Shown piece by piece: positions 51,808 through 61,078 of a stretch of DNA of 64,000 nt. The number at the start of each line of letters is the position of its first letter. Within the stretch, counting starts at the first letter, position 1. The notes under the pieces are model-generated. The model ran no database searches, was not told the origin of the DNA, and was given only the letters and a program-made list of their open reading frames with translations. This DNA is from Desulfoscipio geothermicus (GTDB lineage: Bacteria > Bacillota > Desulfotomaculia > Desulfotomaculales > Desulfallaceae): assembly GCA_016841645.1 (NCBI GenBank), contig JAENYS010000007.1, positions 1 to 64,000 on the forward strand, read 5' to 3'. The position numbers were made by a program, and so were the translations under genes.

Positions 51808-52581
51808 TTGAAACTAAAGGCCTTAATCGTTGACGATGAAAACTCCGCACGCCAAGAGCTGCGTTACCTGTTAAGTAGCTTTAAAAATATCGAAATCATA
51901 GGCGAGGCTGCCAGCGCCTGGGAGGCTCTGGCACTGGTCAAAGCACTGGAATATCAGGTGCTTTTTTTAGACGTGTTCATGCCCGGCATGACGGGACTGG
52001 AATTGAGTGAGGCCATTCAGGAACTGCCTAACCCGCCCAAGGTTATATTTGTTACAGCCTATGATGAATATGCCTTAAAAGCTTTTGAGGTCAACGCAAT
52101 AGATTACCTTTTAAAACCAGTGGAACCAGGCCGGCTAAAAAAAGCCATCGATAAACTAACCATGTTATACCAGGAATCCACCAACAAAAACGAAAAAATC
52201 AAAAACTCGGAAATCGGCTCTAACAAAACATTTACGTCTAAAATTAAGCTAGACCGCATCCCGGTGGAAAAGCATGGCAAAACCATACTGATTGCTGAAT
52301 CGGATATTTTCTACGCCTTTTCCGAGCAAGATTATATTTATATTAAAACCTATTGTGATAAACTGGTCATTCGCTTTACTTTAAAAGAACTGGAAGCCCG
52401 GCTCAATCCTCAGTGTTTCTTCCGTACCCACCGCTGCTACCTAGTTAACCTGTACAAGGTAAAAGAAATAGTACCTTTCTTCAACAGCACCTATAACCTG
52501 GTGGTAGATGACGAAGAACAAAGCAAAGTGCCTGTGAGCAGAGCACAGGCTAAAAAATTGCGCAAAATAATCGGTTTTTAA
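51808..52581 (+). CDS. LytTR-type response regulator, orphan
   Basis: 257 residues: a receiver domain (LIVDDENSARQELRYLLS; phospho-acceptor Asp in VLFLDVFMPGMTG; FVTAYDEYALKAF) and a C-terminal LytTR DNA-binding domain (QDYIYIKTYCDKLVIRFTL, FFRTHRCYLVNLYKVKEI). TTG 51808 follows AAGGGGGG. Such regulators usually pair with an adjacent LytS/AgrC kinase. None is present here, so the partner is elsewhere. Targets are unknown; an intrinsic terminator follows. Confidence 0.93.
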   Translation: MKLKALIVDDENSARQELRYLLSSFKNIEIIGEAASAWEALALVKALEYQVLFLDVFMPGMTGLELSEAIQELPNPPKVIFVTAYDEYALKAFEVNAIDYLLKPVEPGRLKKAIDKLTMLYQESTNKNEKIKNSEIGSNKTFTSKIKLDRIPVEKHGKTILIAESDIFYAFSEQDYIYIKTYCDKLVIRFTLKELEARLNPQCFFRTHRCYLVNLYKVKEIVPFFNSTYNLVVDDEEQSKVPVSRAQAKKLRKIIGF

Positions 52582-52656
52582 TTAGCACACCTTTTTTACT
52601 CATACATGTATATGTACCAAATTACCAGTTAAGAATGTAAATGGATAAACAAATTT

Positions 52657-52682
52657 AAACCTGCTCATAGGCAGGTTTTTCA
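52657..52682 (+). terminator. Rho-independent terminator
   Basis: AAACCTGC and GCAGGTTT stem with loop TCATAG, then TTTC. Confidence 0.85.
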
Positions 52683-52734
52683 TTTTATCACGTTGAACCC
52701 TGACTGTATAAATCAATAAATTTATTTGGAAAGT

Positions 52735-53124
52735 GTGTTGATTTTACATGGGATAATAGGCATAGGCACTGATATAATAGAGATCGAAAGGATAAAAAAA
52801 GCAGCTTCCCGGGGGGAGCGGTTTCTAAACCGTGTTTTTACACTCGGAGAAATTGCTTTTTGTATGCGCCGCCGCAATCCCTGGCCCGGCCTGGCTGCCC
52901 GGTTTGCCGCCAAAGAAGCGGTTTTCAAGGCTCTGGGCACCGGGGTTACGGCCTGGCATGAAGTGGAAATTTGTGGCGGCGGCAATCAGCCGGTGCAAGC
53001 AATTCTAACCGGTGCGGCTAAACAAATTGCCCGGTCCCGGCATATTGAACAGGTACTGCTGTCCATATCCCATGACCGGGGGCGAGCGATAGCCTTTGCT
53101 ACAGCGATAACAAAGGGAGAGTGA
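52735..53124 (+). CDS. acpS: holo-[acyl-carrier-protein] synthase
   Basis: About 129-residue phosphopantetheinyl transferase moving 4'-phosphopantetheine from CoA to apo-ACP. The metal site Asp lies in IGIGTDIIEIERI and the second motif is ARFAAKEAVFKALGTG. The start is unclear: TTG 52726, GTG 52735 or TTG 52738 all precede the conserved part and only a weak GGAAA is present. It leads into nnr, whose frame overlaps its stop, and then alr, a common Firmicute order. Confidence 0.92.
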   Translation: MLILHGIIGIGTDIIEIERIKKAASRGERFLNRVFTLGEIAFCMRRRNPWPGLAARFAAKEAVFKALGTGVTAWHEVEICGGGNQPVQAILTGAAKQIARSRHIEQVLLSISHDRGRAIAFATAITKGE

Positions 53125-53129
53125 TACAA

Positions 53130-54749
53130 ATGCGGCTGGTAACTGCACAAGAAATGGGCAAAATGGACCAAAAGACCAGTAAGGAATATGGCATACCCAG
53201 CGTGGTGCTAATGGAAAATGCCGGGCTCAAAGTGGCTGATTTAGTGTCGTCACTGCTGGATAACCAAGCTCGCCGTACCATTATTGTAATTGCCGGCAAG
53301 GGTAATAACGGTGGTGACGGTTTTGTCGTGGCTCGGCATTTATTTAACCGGGGAGCTGAAGTCCAGGTTTTCCTGGCTACAGAAACAGAAAAGATCAAGG
53401 GTGATGCCCTGGTTAATTTAAATATTTGGCGGAAGATGGGCCAGAAGGTCTTCCAAATAATTAAAAGCAGTGACACCAACCTATTCCGGGTGGCATTAAT
53501 GAAGGCCGACCTGGTAGTGGACGCCTTGTACGGCACAGGCTTTACAGGGGCAGTGCGGAACCAGATGGTGTCCCTCATCGAAGCTGTTAACGCCAGCGGC
53601 AAGCCTGTGGTGGCCGTAGACATACCCTCAGGGCTGGAAGCCGACACCGGCCGGACCAACGGCCCGTGCATTATTGCCAATCACACGGTAACCTTTGCCT
53701 TGCCCAAGCTAGGCCTGGTGCTGCCAACCGCCCAAAAATACGTGGGCGAGCTGCATGTAGCTGATATATCAATTCCCGCCGCAGTAACCGCCGGCAGCAC
53801 GGAAAATAAGGGCAAGAACGCCGGTCCAAGTAAAAACGGGAACAGTACCTCATGTGAAAGCGACAGCACAAGCGATTATCGTTACTTAATTACCGACCGG
53901 CTTGTTCGGGAGTGGTGGCCCCGGCGCACGGGAACCGAACATAAGGGCAATTTCGGGCGGGTGCTGGTAATCGCCGGCTCACGGGGTATGTCCGGAGCGG
54001 CTGTAATGTCGGCCCAGGCCGCGGCCCGGGCAGGTGCTGGTCTGGTCACACTGGGAGTGCCCGCCGGCATTCACGATATCGCAGAGACCAAACTAACCGA
54101 AGTGATGACCTTCCCGTTGCCTCAGTCCGACCGGGGAACACTTAGTATAGCTGCCCTTGAGGAAATTATGGATCGTGCCGGTAATAATGACGTACTGGCT
54201 CTTGGTCCGGGACTGGGCACCGGTGACGAAACTGCGGAATTAGTGAAAGAAATACTGCTGAAATTGGAAATACCTTGTGTGCTTGACGCCGACGGACTAA
54301 ATGTGCTGGCAGGTAAAACCGAACTGTTTAAAGCGGTGCGGCCGGATCTGGTACTCACCCCCCACCCGGGAGAAATGTCCCGTTTGACTGGGCGCAGCAC
54401 CGAACAAATCCAAAATGACCGGCTGGGCGTAACGGCCGCCAAAGCAGCCCAATGGGGCTCCGTGGTGGTGCTCAAGGGCGCAGGTACAGTAGTGGCCGGC
54501 CCGGACCATACACTTTTTATTAACAACACGGGTAACCCGGGCATGGCCGCAGGCGGCTCTGGCGATGTGCTGACGGGAATTATAGCCGGCCTTTTGGCCC
54601 AGGGTATGCCGGCACTGCACGCCGCAGCCGCGGGTGTCTACCTGCACGGGCTGGCGGGTGACGCCGCTGCCCGGGAGAAGAGCATGGCCGGCCTTTTAGC
54701 CGGCGATATGCTGGAGCAACTACCCGCAGTGCTCAAAACAATAGAGTAA
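53130..54749 (+). CDS. nnr: bifunctional NAD(P)H-hydrate epimerase/ADP-dependent dehydratase
   Basis: 539-residue metabolite-repair enzyme. The N-terminal epimerase half (YjeF-N: LVTAQEMGKMDQKTSKEYGI, IAGKGNNGGDGFVVARHL, VVAVDIPSGLEADTG) interconverts R and S NAD(P)HX. The C-terminal dehydratase half (VLALGPGLGTGDET, LTPHPGEMSRLTG, NPGMAAGGSGDVLTGIIAGL) restores NAD(P)H using ADP. A low-complexity linker with Ser/Asn/Lys (about residues 225-250) joins them. GGGAG precedes ATG 53130, which lies five bases past the acpS stop. Confidence 0.95.
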   Translation: MRLVTAQEMGKMDQKTSKEYGIPSVVLMENAGLKVADLVSSLLDNQARRTIIVIAGKGNNGGDGFVVARHLFNRGAEVQVFLATETEKIKGDALVNLNIWRKMGQKVFQIIKSSDTNLFRVALMKADLVVDALYGTGFTGAVRNQMVSLIEAVNASGKPVVAVDIPSGLEADTGRTNGPCIIANHTVTFALPKLGLVLPTAQKYVGELHVADISIPAAVTAGSTENKGKNAGPSKNGNSTSCESDSTSDYRYLITDRLVREWWPRRTGTEHKGNFGRVLVIAGSRGMSGAAVMSAQAAARAGAGLVTLGVPAGIHDIAETKLTEVMTFPLPQSDRGTLSIAALEEIMDRAGNNDVLALGPGLGTGDETAELVKEILLKLEIPCVLDADGLNVLAGKTELFKAVRPDLVLTPHPGEMSRLTGRSTEQIQNDRLGVTAAKAAQWGSVVVLKGAGTVVAGPDHTLFINNTGNPGMAAGGSGDVLTGIIAGLLAQGMPALHAAAAGVYLHGLAGDAAAREKSMAGLLAGDMLEQLPAVLKTIE

Positions 54750-54776
54750 AGCCATTAAGCAACCGGAGGTTAAATC

Positions 54777-55922
54777 ATGATTTACCACGCACCGGTATGG
54801 TCGGAAATCAATCTCGAAGCTCTGGCCCACAATGTCCGGCAGCTGAGGAGCGTCACCAGCCCGCAGGCCGAGCTAATGGCGATAGTTAAAGCCAACGCTT
54901 ATGGTCACGGCGCCGAGCAGGTGGCCAGGACAGCTTTGGCCAGCGGAGCCACCCGGCTGGGGGTGGCCCGGGTCAGCGAAGGAATCGAGCTGCGCAAGTC
55001 GGGCATTGATGCACCAGTGCTGGTGCTGGGCTATACCGTACCGGAAGAATATCCTCTAATATTGCAGAACGACCTTATCCAAACCGTTTATAACATCGAA
55101 ATAGCCCGGGGACTCTCTGCAACAGCCTCCAGGGCCAATAAAAAAGCGCTGGTTCATATTAAAGTAGACACCGGCATGGGCCGCCTTGGCTTTTTGCCGG
55201 ACAGCGGTGGAATGCAGGATATAATAAACATCGCCAGGTTACCCTATCTGGAATTGGCAGGTATCTTCACCCATTTCGCTACTGCGGACAGCCGGGACAA
55301 AATCTATGCCCGGCAGCAGTGGCACAAATTCACCGGCTTTTTAGACGACCTTGCCCGGGAGGGACTTGAATTTCCCTGCCGGCACGCGGCCAACAGCGCG
55401 GCGATAATGGATATGCCCGAAACCCACCTGGATATGGTACGGGCCGGTATTGCGATTTACGGTGTTAGACCATCCAGCGAGCTAGCTAACCGCCAGGTGC
55501 ACCTGCAGCCCGTGATGGCGGTTAAGTCCCGGGTGGCTCACGTTAAACAGGTACCCGCCGGCTTCGGGGTAAGCTACGGGGTAACTTATACCACCCCCTC
55601 TCCCACAGTGGTCGCTACCATCCCGGCAGGCTACGCAGACGGTTACAACCGACTGCTTTCATCAAACGGAGAAGTGCTGATACGAGGCAAGCGGGCACCG
55701 GTAACCGGTCGCGTCTGCATGGACCAGTTTATGGTGAACACGGGAAACATACCCGGTATAGAGCTTGGTGAAGAGGTGGTACTGCTGGGCCGGCAGGGTA
55801 ACGAAGAAATCACCGCAGACGACATCGCTGAAAAAATTGGCACGATCTCATATGAGGTATTATGTGCAATTAACTGCCAGCGGGTGCCCAGGAATTATAT
55901 AAAGCTTGCACCGAAAAGTTAA
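54777..55922 (+). CDS. alr: alanine racemase
   Basis: 381-residue PLP enzyme making D-alanine for peptidoglycan. The PLP lysine is in [18 protein letters not shown], the catalytic tyrosine of the partner subunit in [12 protein letters not shown], and the phosphate-contact and active-site-entry segments include [10 protein letters not shown] and [16 protein letters not shown] precedes the ATG. It is the last gene of acpS-nnr-alr. Confidence 0.96.
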   Translation: MIYHAPVWSEINLEALAHNVRQLRSVTSPQAELMAIVKANAYGHGAEQVARTALASGATRLGVARVSEGIELRKSGIDAPVLVLGYTVPEEYPLILQNDLIQTVYNIEIARGLSATASRANKKALVHIKVDTGMGRLGFLPDSGGMQDIINIARLPYLELAGIFTHFATADSRDKIYARQQWHKFTGFLDDLAREGLEFPCRHAANSAAIMDMPETHLDMVRAGIAIYGVRPSSELANRQVHLQPVMAVKSRVAHVKQVPAGFGVSYGVTYTTPSPTVVATIPAGYADGYNRLLSSNGEVLIRGKRAPVTGRVCMDQFMVNTGNIPGIELGEEVVLLGRQGNEEITADDIAEKIGTISYEVLCAINCQRVPRNYIKLAPKS

Positions 55923-55932
55923 GACTGGTTTA

Positions 55933-56613
55933 TCAGGCCACCTTATCGCAAGACTTCGGGTTAATTGTGCTGTCTTCAAAGGACAGCGCTTTTTTAGGGC
56001 AGCTATGCACACATGATAAACACCTCAGGCAGTCGCTTGAGTTATCCCTGTCCAATTCGTTAGGGGTCAACTGCATGGGGCAAACTTTGGCGCAAATACC
56101 GCACGATACACAATTGCTCCCGGCACGCAGATATTTTTGGCCCCTAGCGACCCAGTGAGCAACCGTACCCATCGGGCAGATGTGGCACCAAGTGCGGGGG
56201 TGAATAACCCAACCCAGCAATATTCCCGCCACCGTGGTAATGGTTAGTACCCTGACCAGAGCCAACCCCATCGCCGGCAGGTTACCCCAGACCAAGTAAA
56301 ACTGCACACCAATTACAGTGAAAATCAGCAACAGCATGAAAGTGCGCACTATTTCATGCCTAAAAAAAGAAGGAATTGTGAATTTTCTGCTGACGAGTCC
56401 CAGGAAAAGGTCTAAAAAGGCACCCCGGGGACACATCCAGTCGCACCAGTAACGGCCCCGGAAAAAGGAGACGCCGACCGCGCCCAGCATACACCCGAAC
56501 AGCAAAAACCCCAGCAGGGGATAAAACCATCCGCCTATGGCCACCAGCGGCAGGACCACCCAGGTATATGCTTGCAGGTTAATCCTATGCAGTAGAGCTT
56601 TGTGAACTTTCAT
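55933..56613 (-). CDS. membrane-bound polyferredoxin (NapH/CcoG-like)
   Basis: 226 residues with about four transmembrane helices and redox cysteines. The membrane part carries CDWMCPRGAFLDLF and CHICPMGTV, the CxxxCP pairs of NapH-type proteins. Two 4Fe-4S motifs follow in a soluble tail: CVSCGICAKVCPM and CLRCLSCVHSCP. Proteins of this type pass electrons across or to the membrane, often to quinol-linked reductases or regulatory systems. GGAGGG precedes the ATG. The partner is not adjacent. Confidence 0.9.
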   Translation of the reverse strand: MKVHKALLHRINLQAYTWVVLPLVAIGGWFYPLLGFLLFGCMLGAVGVSFFRGRYWCDWMCPRGAFLDLFLGLVSRKFTIPSFFRHEIVRTFMLLLIFTVIGVQFYLVWGNLPAMGLALVRVLTITTVAGILLGWVIHPRTWCHICPMGTVAHWVARGQKYLRAGSNCVSCGICAKVCPMQLTPNELDRDNSSDCLRCLSCVHSCPKKALSFEDSTINPKSCDKVA

Positions 56614-56948
56614 TATTTTTCCCTCCTTAAGTTAACTAATTATTACTATATTTAATTATATGGATATTTTAATTATTGTCAACTGTTTTGAGATCACTTA
56701 GTAATCATTTTCGCATCCAATAGCTCAACCGCTAATACTTCAGCTTTGGCACAAAAGGATCGCTAAGCTTCTGAATAAAAATTCAAATACTCAGATTGGG
56801 TTCATGTACCCTTTGGGCGCAACCCGCAGACCAAAACAAACAATTAATAACGCTGCCGGTATAAAATATAAAGCCGTTCCCGTGCCAACGCATTTAGGAA
56901 ACGGCTTTGCTATAATAATTGAATTCTACAGCTTGGTATTTTGGCAGG
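56614..56948. other. 335-base intergenic region
   Basis: Holds the upstream region of the polyferredoxin gene and, at 56870-56908, the terminator of the leftward gene 56949-57491. GGGTTCATGTACCCTTTGGGCGCAACCC near 56800 could fold, but I cannot assign it. Confidence 0.35.
56870..56908 (-). terminator. terminator of the 180-residue membrane protein gene
   Basis: AAAGCCGTT(C)C and GGAAACGGCTTT pair; on the minus strand a T/A-rich run follows the stem. Confidence 0.7.
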
Positions 56949-57491
56949 TTATGGCTTCTTAAAATAGTTATTCTCAAAGCGCCAGGTAAGGCGGTTATCA
57001 CCATTCAACTGTATGAAGTAATAATCAGCCCTGGAATTAACCTTAAACAAATACAAGTGATTCTCATTACCCGGCAGCTTAAAATTATGGGCCAAAACAG
57101 CCCGGTTCACATCTAAAGGACTGTAGGAACGTCCCAGGGCATCAATTACCTGCACTTTGGCCCTGTCCACCTTAGCACCGGTAACTAGGGCCAGCCCTAC
57201 AAATACCCGACCAGGTTCCGCAACAGCCACGTTTTTTGATAAATAAGATAAATCCAACGTATCGGTAAAAACAGGTTCACCACCTCTGACCACATATTGT
57301 TCCCCATTTACATAAACCGGCTGTCCCAACAATACATATTGAACCGGTATATTCACTGTAGGCACCCCGACCTGGTCGCTAGTCTGGGTGTACAGCCAGT
57401 AAACTATAAAAAAAATCCCCGGTGCAAAGATTAAAAAAATAAGCATCTTTCTTTTAAACTGATCAGCTTCTTTATTATACATCTTTCCCAA
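56949..57491 (-). CDS. single-pass membrane protein, unknown
   Basis: 180 residues. After a basic N-terminus one membrane helix (MLIFLIFAPGIFFIVYWLYT) anchors an extracytoplasmic domain of beta strands (VPVQYVLLGQPVYVNGEQYV-like pattern, PGRVFVGLALVTGAKVDRAK, YFIQLNGDNRLTWRFENNYF). It resembles small secreted immunoglobulin-like DUF domains but no family can be named. GGAGGG lies upstream. Confidence 0.65.
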   Translation of the reverse strand: MGKMYNKEADQFKRKMLIFLIFAPGIFFIVYWLYTQTSDQVGVPTVNIPVQYVLLGQPVYVNGEQYVVRGGEPVFTDTLDLSYLSKNVAVAEPGRVFVGLALVTGAKVDRAKVQVIDALGRSYSPLDVNRAVLAHNFKLPGNENHLYLFKVNSRADYYFIQLNGDNRLTWRFENNYFKKP

Positions 57492-57723
57492 CTTTCCATC
57501 CCTCCAGGAAAATACTTCGCCAAGCCAAGAAAAATCTAACCCTTGCGGTATGGTCCCCTGCCTAACATTATTGGCTTACCAGCAATTTTTGTCAACCAGC
57601 CACCTTGATAATATATAACTTGAATCAAGAATTTCTTTTTAAATACAGCTAACAGGTATATTATTTAAAAAAAAGTGTCAGACTAGTACCGTTTTAGCAA
57701 TAATATCGCGGAGGTGCATCTTA

Positions 57724-57912
57724 ATGCATGCAGAAGTAGATCAGGACCTTTGTATCAGCTGCGGGGCTTGTATTGATACCTGCCCGGATGTTTTTAAATG
57801 GAACGATGATGAAAAAGCCCATTCCGTCGTAGATGAAATACCCGGTGATTTGGAGGAACTTGCATCAGAGGCCGCCGATGGATGTCCTACGGAAGCCATA
57901 AGCGTTAATTAA
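57724..57912 (+). CDS. ferredoxin, single 4Fe-4S cluster
   Basis: 62-residue electron carrier. The motif CISCGACIDTCPDVF supplies three cluster ligands plus one disulfide-type cysteine, and DGCPTEAI supplies the last ligand, the usual monocluster clostridial/Desulfovibrio-type ferredoxin. CGGAGGTG precedes the ATG; a strong terminator follows. Confidence 0.95.
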   Translation: MHAEVDQDLCISCGACIDTCPDVFKWNDDEKAHSVVDEIPGDLEELASEAADGCPTEAISVN

Positions 57913-57930
57913 ATGCTTTTCAAAACTAGT

Positions 57931-57963
57931 CGCGGCTGGCATATATGCAGCCGCGCTTTTTTG
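57931..57963 (+). terminator. Rho-independent terminator of the ferredoxin gene
   Basis: CGCGGCTG and CAGCCGCG stem with loop GCATATATG, then CTTTTTTG. Confidence 0.9.
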
Positions 57964-58033
57964 TTTGTTGACTGGCCAACCGCCATTATTTTAGCTATAA
58001 TTAAACATGTATTTTGCGAAAGGAATATTATAC

Positions 58034-60307
58034 ATGAAGAGATTGCACCTCTGGGCCGTTTTGCTCGGATCCATAATAACCCTACTTGTCTGCGTACTAT
58101 GGCCGTCTGGCTCAGGCCAAGCACCCACTGTGCCACCGGTATACGGCTACGGGCTACCCCAACCGGAGGCCATCGAATATCCTCAAGAGTCTGGCCATGT
58201 CTATCTAATCACGATTAACCGCCTGGTACTGAAAGACCTGGTCAACCACGCGGATTTATTTAAAGAAATAACTGAGCAAGCTGCTCTGGGCTTGATGAGC
58301 GTGGGAGTGGAAGGTGGTTTAACAACAGACAGCACCTATGCCTCCATCGGTGCCGGGGCCCCTATAAATGCATCAGGCACCAGTACGCATGGATTAAACA
58401 ACCGGGAACTGCTGCAAGGCATTCCGGCCAGTGAAATATTCCAGCAAAGAACCGGTCTTACCGCACCCACTGGTTCCGTGCTGCAGCTGGATATAGCCCG
58501 CATCAGAAAAATAAACGAAGAAAGTCGTTACTCGGCCATACCCGGTTCGCTGGGCACAGTACTGCAGGAAAACGGTATGGCAGTGTCCGTACTGGGCAAC
58601 GCCGACGGCCATGAATATACCGCCCGCCCGGTAGTGGCACTTGCAATGAATAAAGACGGGCTGGTGCACAGCGGCGATGTTAGCGATAATTTATTAATCA
58701 ATGACCCGTCTTTCCCCGGAGGACTTCGGACCAACTATGACAAACTGCAAACTTTATTTTCTGAGTACAGCAAAACCCCTGGTTTGACGGTTGTGGAACT
58801 GGGCGACCTGGAGCGTCTGGAAAAGCAGGGGGAATACCTGGAAGAAAGTATGCTGCAGGCCAAACGCCAGGAAGCATTGGCCCGAATAGCCTCTTTAATC
58901 ACTCAATTGCTTGGGCAAATTGATCAAAAGCGCGATCTACTGCTTCTGGTTTCACCCACACCCAGAGGTAACTATCTGCCGGGCACCAACTATGTCACCC
59001 CCGTAATGGTCGCAGGTTGCTCCATCGAACCCGGCCTGTTAACCTCACCCACCACCAGGCGGCCCGGGATAATTAGAAACACTGACTTAGCACCAACTAT
59101 ACTGGGCTTTTACCATTTAGATGTACCGTCCCAGATGTACGGCCGACATCTGCAGGCGATCAGCACAGACCAAAATGTATTCAGACTGGCCTCGTTATAC
59201 AGGCAATTAGAGCAAACATACCTGTCCCGGTCTCCGGTACTGCACAACTATGTACTGGTACTGCTGATACTGGTCCTGTTGTCCTTGACGGCTATATTCC
59301 TGCCCTACACCAGTGCACTGATGCATATGTTAAAACCAATGCTGTTGGCTGTAATGGCCGTACCCCTGGCCTTACTGCTGGCAACCCTGCTCCCCCACGA
59401 GTCCTTGTTGGTGTTGGTACTGGAATTAATTGCCTTAACTTTCTGCATAACAGCCGGTATTAATTTATGGTTGGTAAACCATGCCAATGATCTCGACCCG
59501 TTTATCATCGTAAGCCTATTCACATCACTGTGTATTCTCATCGATTTGTTTTCGGGCGCACCACTGCAGAAAAACTCACTGCTGGGCTATGACCCCATAG
59601 CAGGCGCCAGATTTTATGGCATTGGCAACGAGTACATGGGCGTGCTTATTGGCTCAACCATTATCGGCACCACCGCCCTGATTACCCGCTTAACCTCTTG
59701 CCCTCGCAAAGTAATTTTAGCCGGCTCAGGCTTATACTTTTTAATTACTTTATACGCCATTGCAGCGCCGGAAAAGGGTACCAACGTCGGCGGTTCGCTA
59801 GCCGGGGCCTTTGCATTCCTGGTTACTTTTTTATTGCTGGCAGGTGTTAAATTTAATTTTAAAGCTATTATTAAAACGATTTGCACAGTAGGCCTTTTTC
59901 TGCTGCTGTTAATTATCTATGACCTGCACAGGCCACTGGAAAGCCAGTCCCATATCGGTCGCACGGCCCAACTAATTTTACAAAACGGCCCGGGCGAGAT
60001 GCTCACCATAATTACCCGTAAATTGAGTATGAACATCAAACTGATCAAGTACACTATTTGGAGCCGGGTTTTCCTGGCCAGCCTGGCCAGTTTGGTAATC
60101 TTATTTTACCGACCGGTAGGGGTCATGCAACGTATATTCTCCCGTTACACCGATATGTATATAGGGTTTATTGGAGTGACCACGGCCAGTATTATGGCGT
60201 TTATATTCAATGACTCCGGTGTAGTTGCCGCAGCCACCGCCATGATTTTCGGTGCCCCGCCATTGCTCTACCTGGTCATCCGCTCGCTGCGCCCGGAAGT
60301 GCACTAA
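58034..60307 (+). CDS. large membrane protein with alkaline-phosphatase-like exported domain
   Basis: 757 residues from ATG 58034 (GAAAGGA upstream). An N-terminal helix (LWAVLLGSIITLLVCVLW) anchors an extracytoplasmic region to about residue 380 with features of the alkaline phosphatase/sulfatase fold: LTTDSTYASIGAGAP after the first strand, LLLLVSPTPRGNY, and RNTDLAPTILGFYHLDVPSQM near its end. About ten membrane helices follow. The canonical nucleophile and full metal set cannot be confirmed, so catalysis is doubtful. A mid-membrane segment YDPIAGARFYGIGNEYMGVL is strikingly conserved-looking. A cell-envelope polymer role is possible. Confidence 0.7.
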   Translation: MKRLHLWAVLLGSIITLLVCVLWPSGSGQAPTVPPVYGYGLPQPEAIEYPQESGHVYLITINRLVLKDLVNHADLFKEITEQAALGLMSVGVEGGLTTDSTYASIGAGAPINASGTSTHGLNNRELLQGIPASEIFQQRTGLTAPTGSVLQLDIARIRKINEESRYSAIPGSLGTVLQENGMAVSVLGNADGHEYTARPVVALAMNKDGLVHSGDVSDNLLINDPSFPGGLRTNYDKLQTLFSEYSKTPGLTVVELGDLERLEKQGEYLEESMLQAKRQEALARIASLITQLLGQIDQKRDLLLLVSPTPRGNYLPGTNYVTPVMVAGCSIEPGLLTSPTTRRPGIIRNTDLAPTILGFYHLDVPSQMYGRHLQAISTDQNVFRLASLYRQLEQTYLSRSPVLHNYVLVLLILVLLSLTAIFLPYTSALMHMLKPMLLAVMAVPLALLLATLLPHESLLVLVLELIALTFCITAGINLWLVNHANDLDPFIIVSLFTSLCILIDLFSGAPLQKNSLLGYDPIAGARFYGIGNEYMGVLIGSTIIGTTALITRLTSCPRKVILAGSGLYFLITLYAIAAPEKGTNVGGSLAGAFAFLVTFLLLAGVKFNFKAIIKTICTVGLFLLLLIIYDLHRPLESQSHIGRTAQLILQNGPGEMLTIITRKLSMNIKLIKYTIWSRVFLASLASLVILFYRPVGVMQRIFSRYTDMYIGFIGVTTASIMAFIFNDSGVVAAATAMIFGAPPLLYLVIRSLRPEVH

Positions 60308-60420
60308 TACAAATTAAATATATACAGCACTTTTAATTCATTTTAAAGATGGGTAAAACAGAGAAAAACAAAGGTATCTCATTAAAAAACAACCTAATTC
60401 AAACAACACACAAAATATTG

Positions 60421-60448
60421 TTGACATTACATGATTTTATGCTAAAAT
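60421..60448 (+). promoter_or_regulatory. sigma-A promoter for speD
   Basis: TTGACA (60421-60426) and TAAAAT (60443-60448), 16-base spacer, 83 bases before the speD start. Confidence 0.6.
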
Positions 60449-60530
60449 TGAGTTTGGTTGGTATAAGGTAGTTATTTTTACTATCGCAGGCTCGTCTAAA
60501 ACAATTAAATAAAGGGGGAAGATAATAAGA

Positions 60531-60911
60531 ATGAAACCTTTGGGCCGCCATGTATTAGCTGAAATCTATGGATGTGAATACGATATTCTCAATGATATAG
60601 CCAAAGTGGAAAAAATTATGGTTAACGCTGCACTTGAAGCCGGTGCCGAGATCAGAGAATTTGTATTCCATAAATTCAGCCCGCAGGGGGTCAGTGGTGT
60701 GGTTGTCATATCTGAATCACATTTAGCAATTCACACCTGGCCTGAATTGGGTTATGCTGCTGTCGATGTATTTACCTGTGGAGACAAGGTGGATCCCTGG
60801 GATGCGTGCAATTTTTTAACAGAGCAGTTCTGCGCCAAGCATCTCACAGCTAAAGAGACAAAACGGGGGATACTTCCTGATATAATGCTACAGGAAGCCG
60901 TAAATCTTTAG
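60531..60911 (+). CDS. speD: S-adenosylmethionine decarboxylase proenzyme-like protein
   Basis: 126-residue pyruvoyl enzyme of the bacterial class Ib SpeD family. The self-cleavage serine lies in VVISESHLAIHTWPE and the Cys proton donor in DVFTCGDKVDPWDA. AdoMet decarboxylation supplies aminopropyl groups for spermidine. No speE lies in the window. Some SpeD homologues without SpeE have other decarboxylase activities, so the substrate is likely but not certain. AAGGGGGAAG precedes the ATG. Confidence 0.9.
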   Translation: MKPLGRHVLAEIYGCEYDILNDIAKVEKIMVNAALEAGAEIREFVFHKFSPQGVSGVVVISESHLAIHTWPELGYAAVDVFTCGDKVDPWDACNFLTEQFCAKHLTAKETKRGILPDIMLQEAVNL

Positions 60912-60947
60912 GAGGGATATTTATTAGTACCAACTTAAGTGAAGATT

Positions 60948-60996
60948 AGCATGACCTTGCTGTTTGGCATACAAACGCAAGGTCATTGCTTTTTTT
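60948..60996 (+). terminator. Rho-independent terminator of speD
   Basis: AGCATGACCTTGC and GCAAGGTCATTGCT stem, then seven T. Confidence 0.9.
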
Positions 60997-61078
60997 AGGC
61001 AAATATATGCCGGGAGAAGGAAATCTTAATACAGCACCGAATATAATAGTGTTTAAGCAAAGGAGGCTGCACCAAAAA

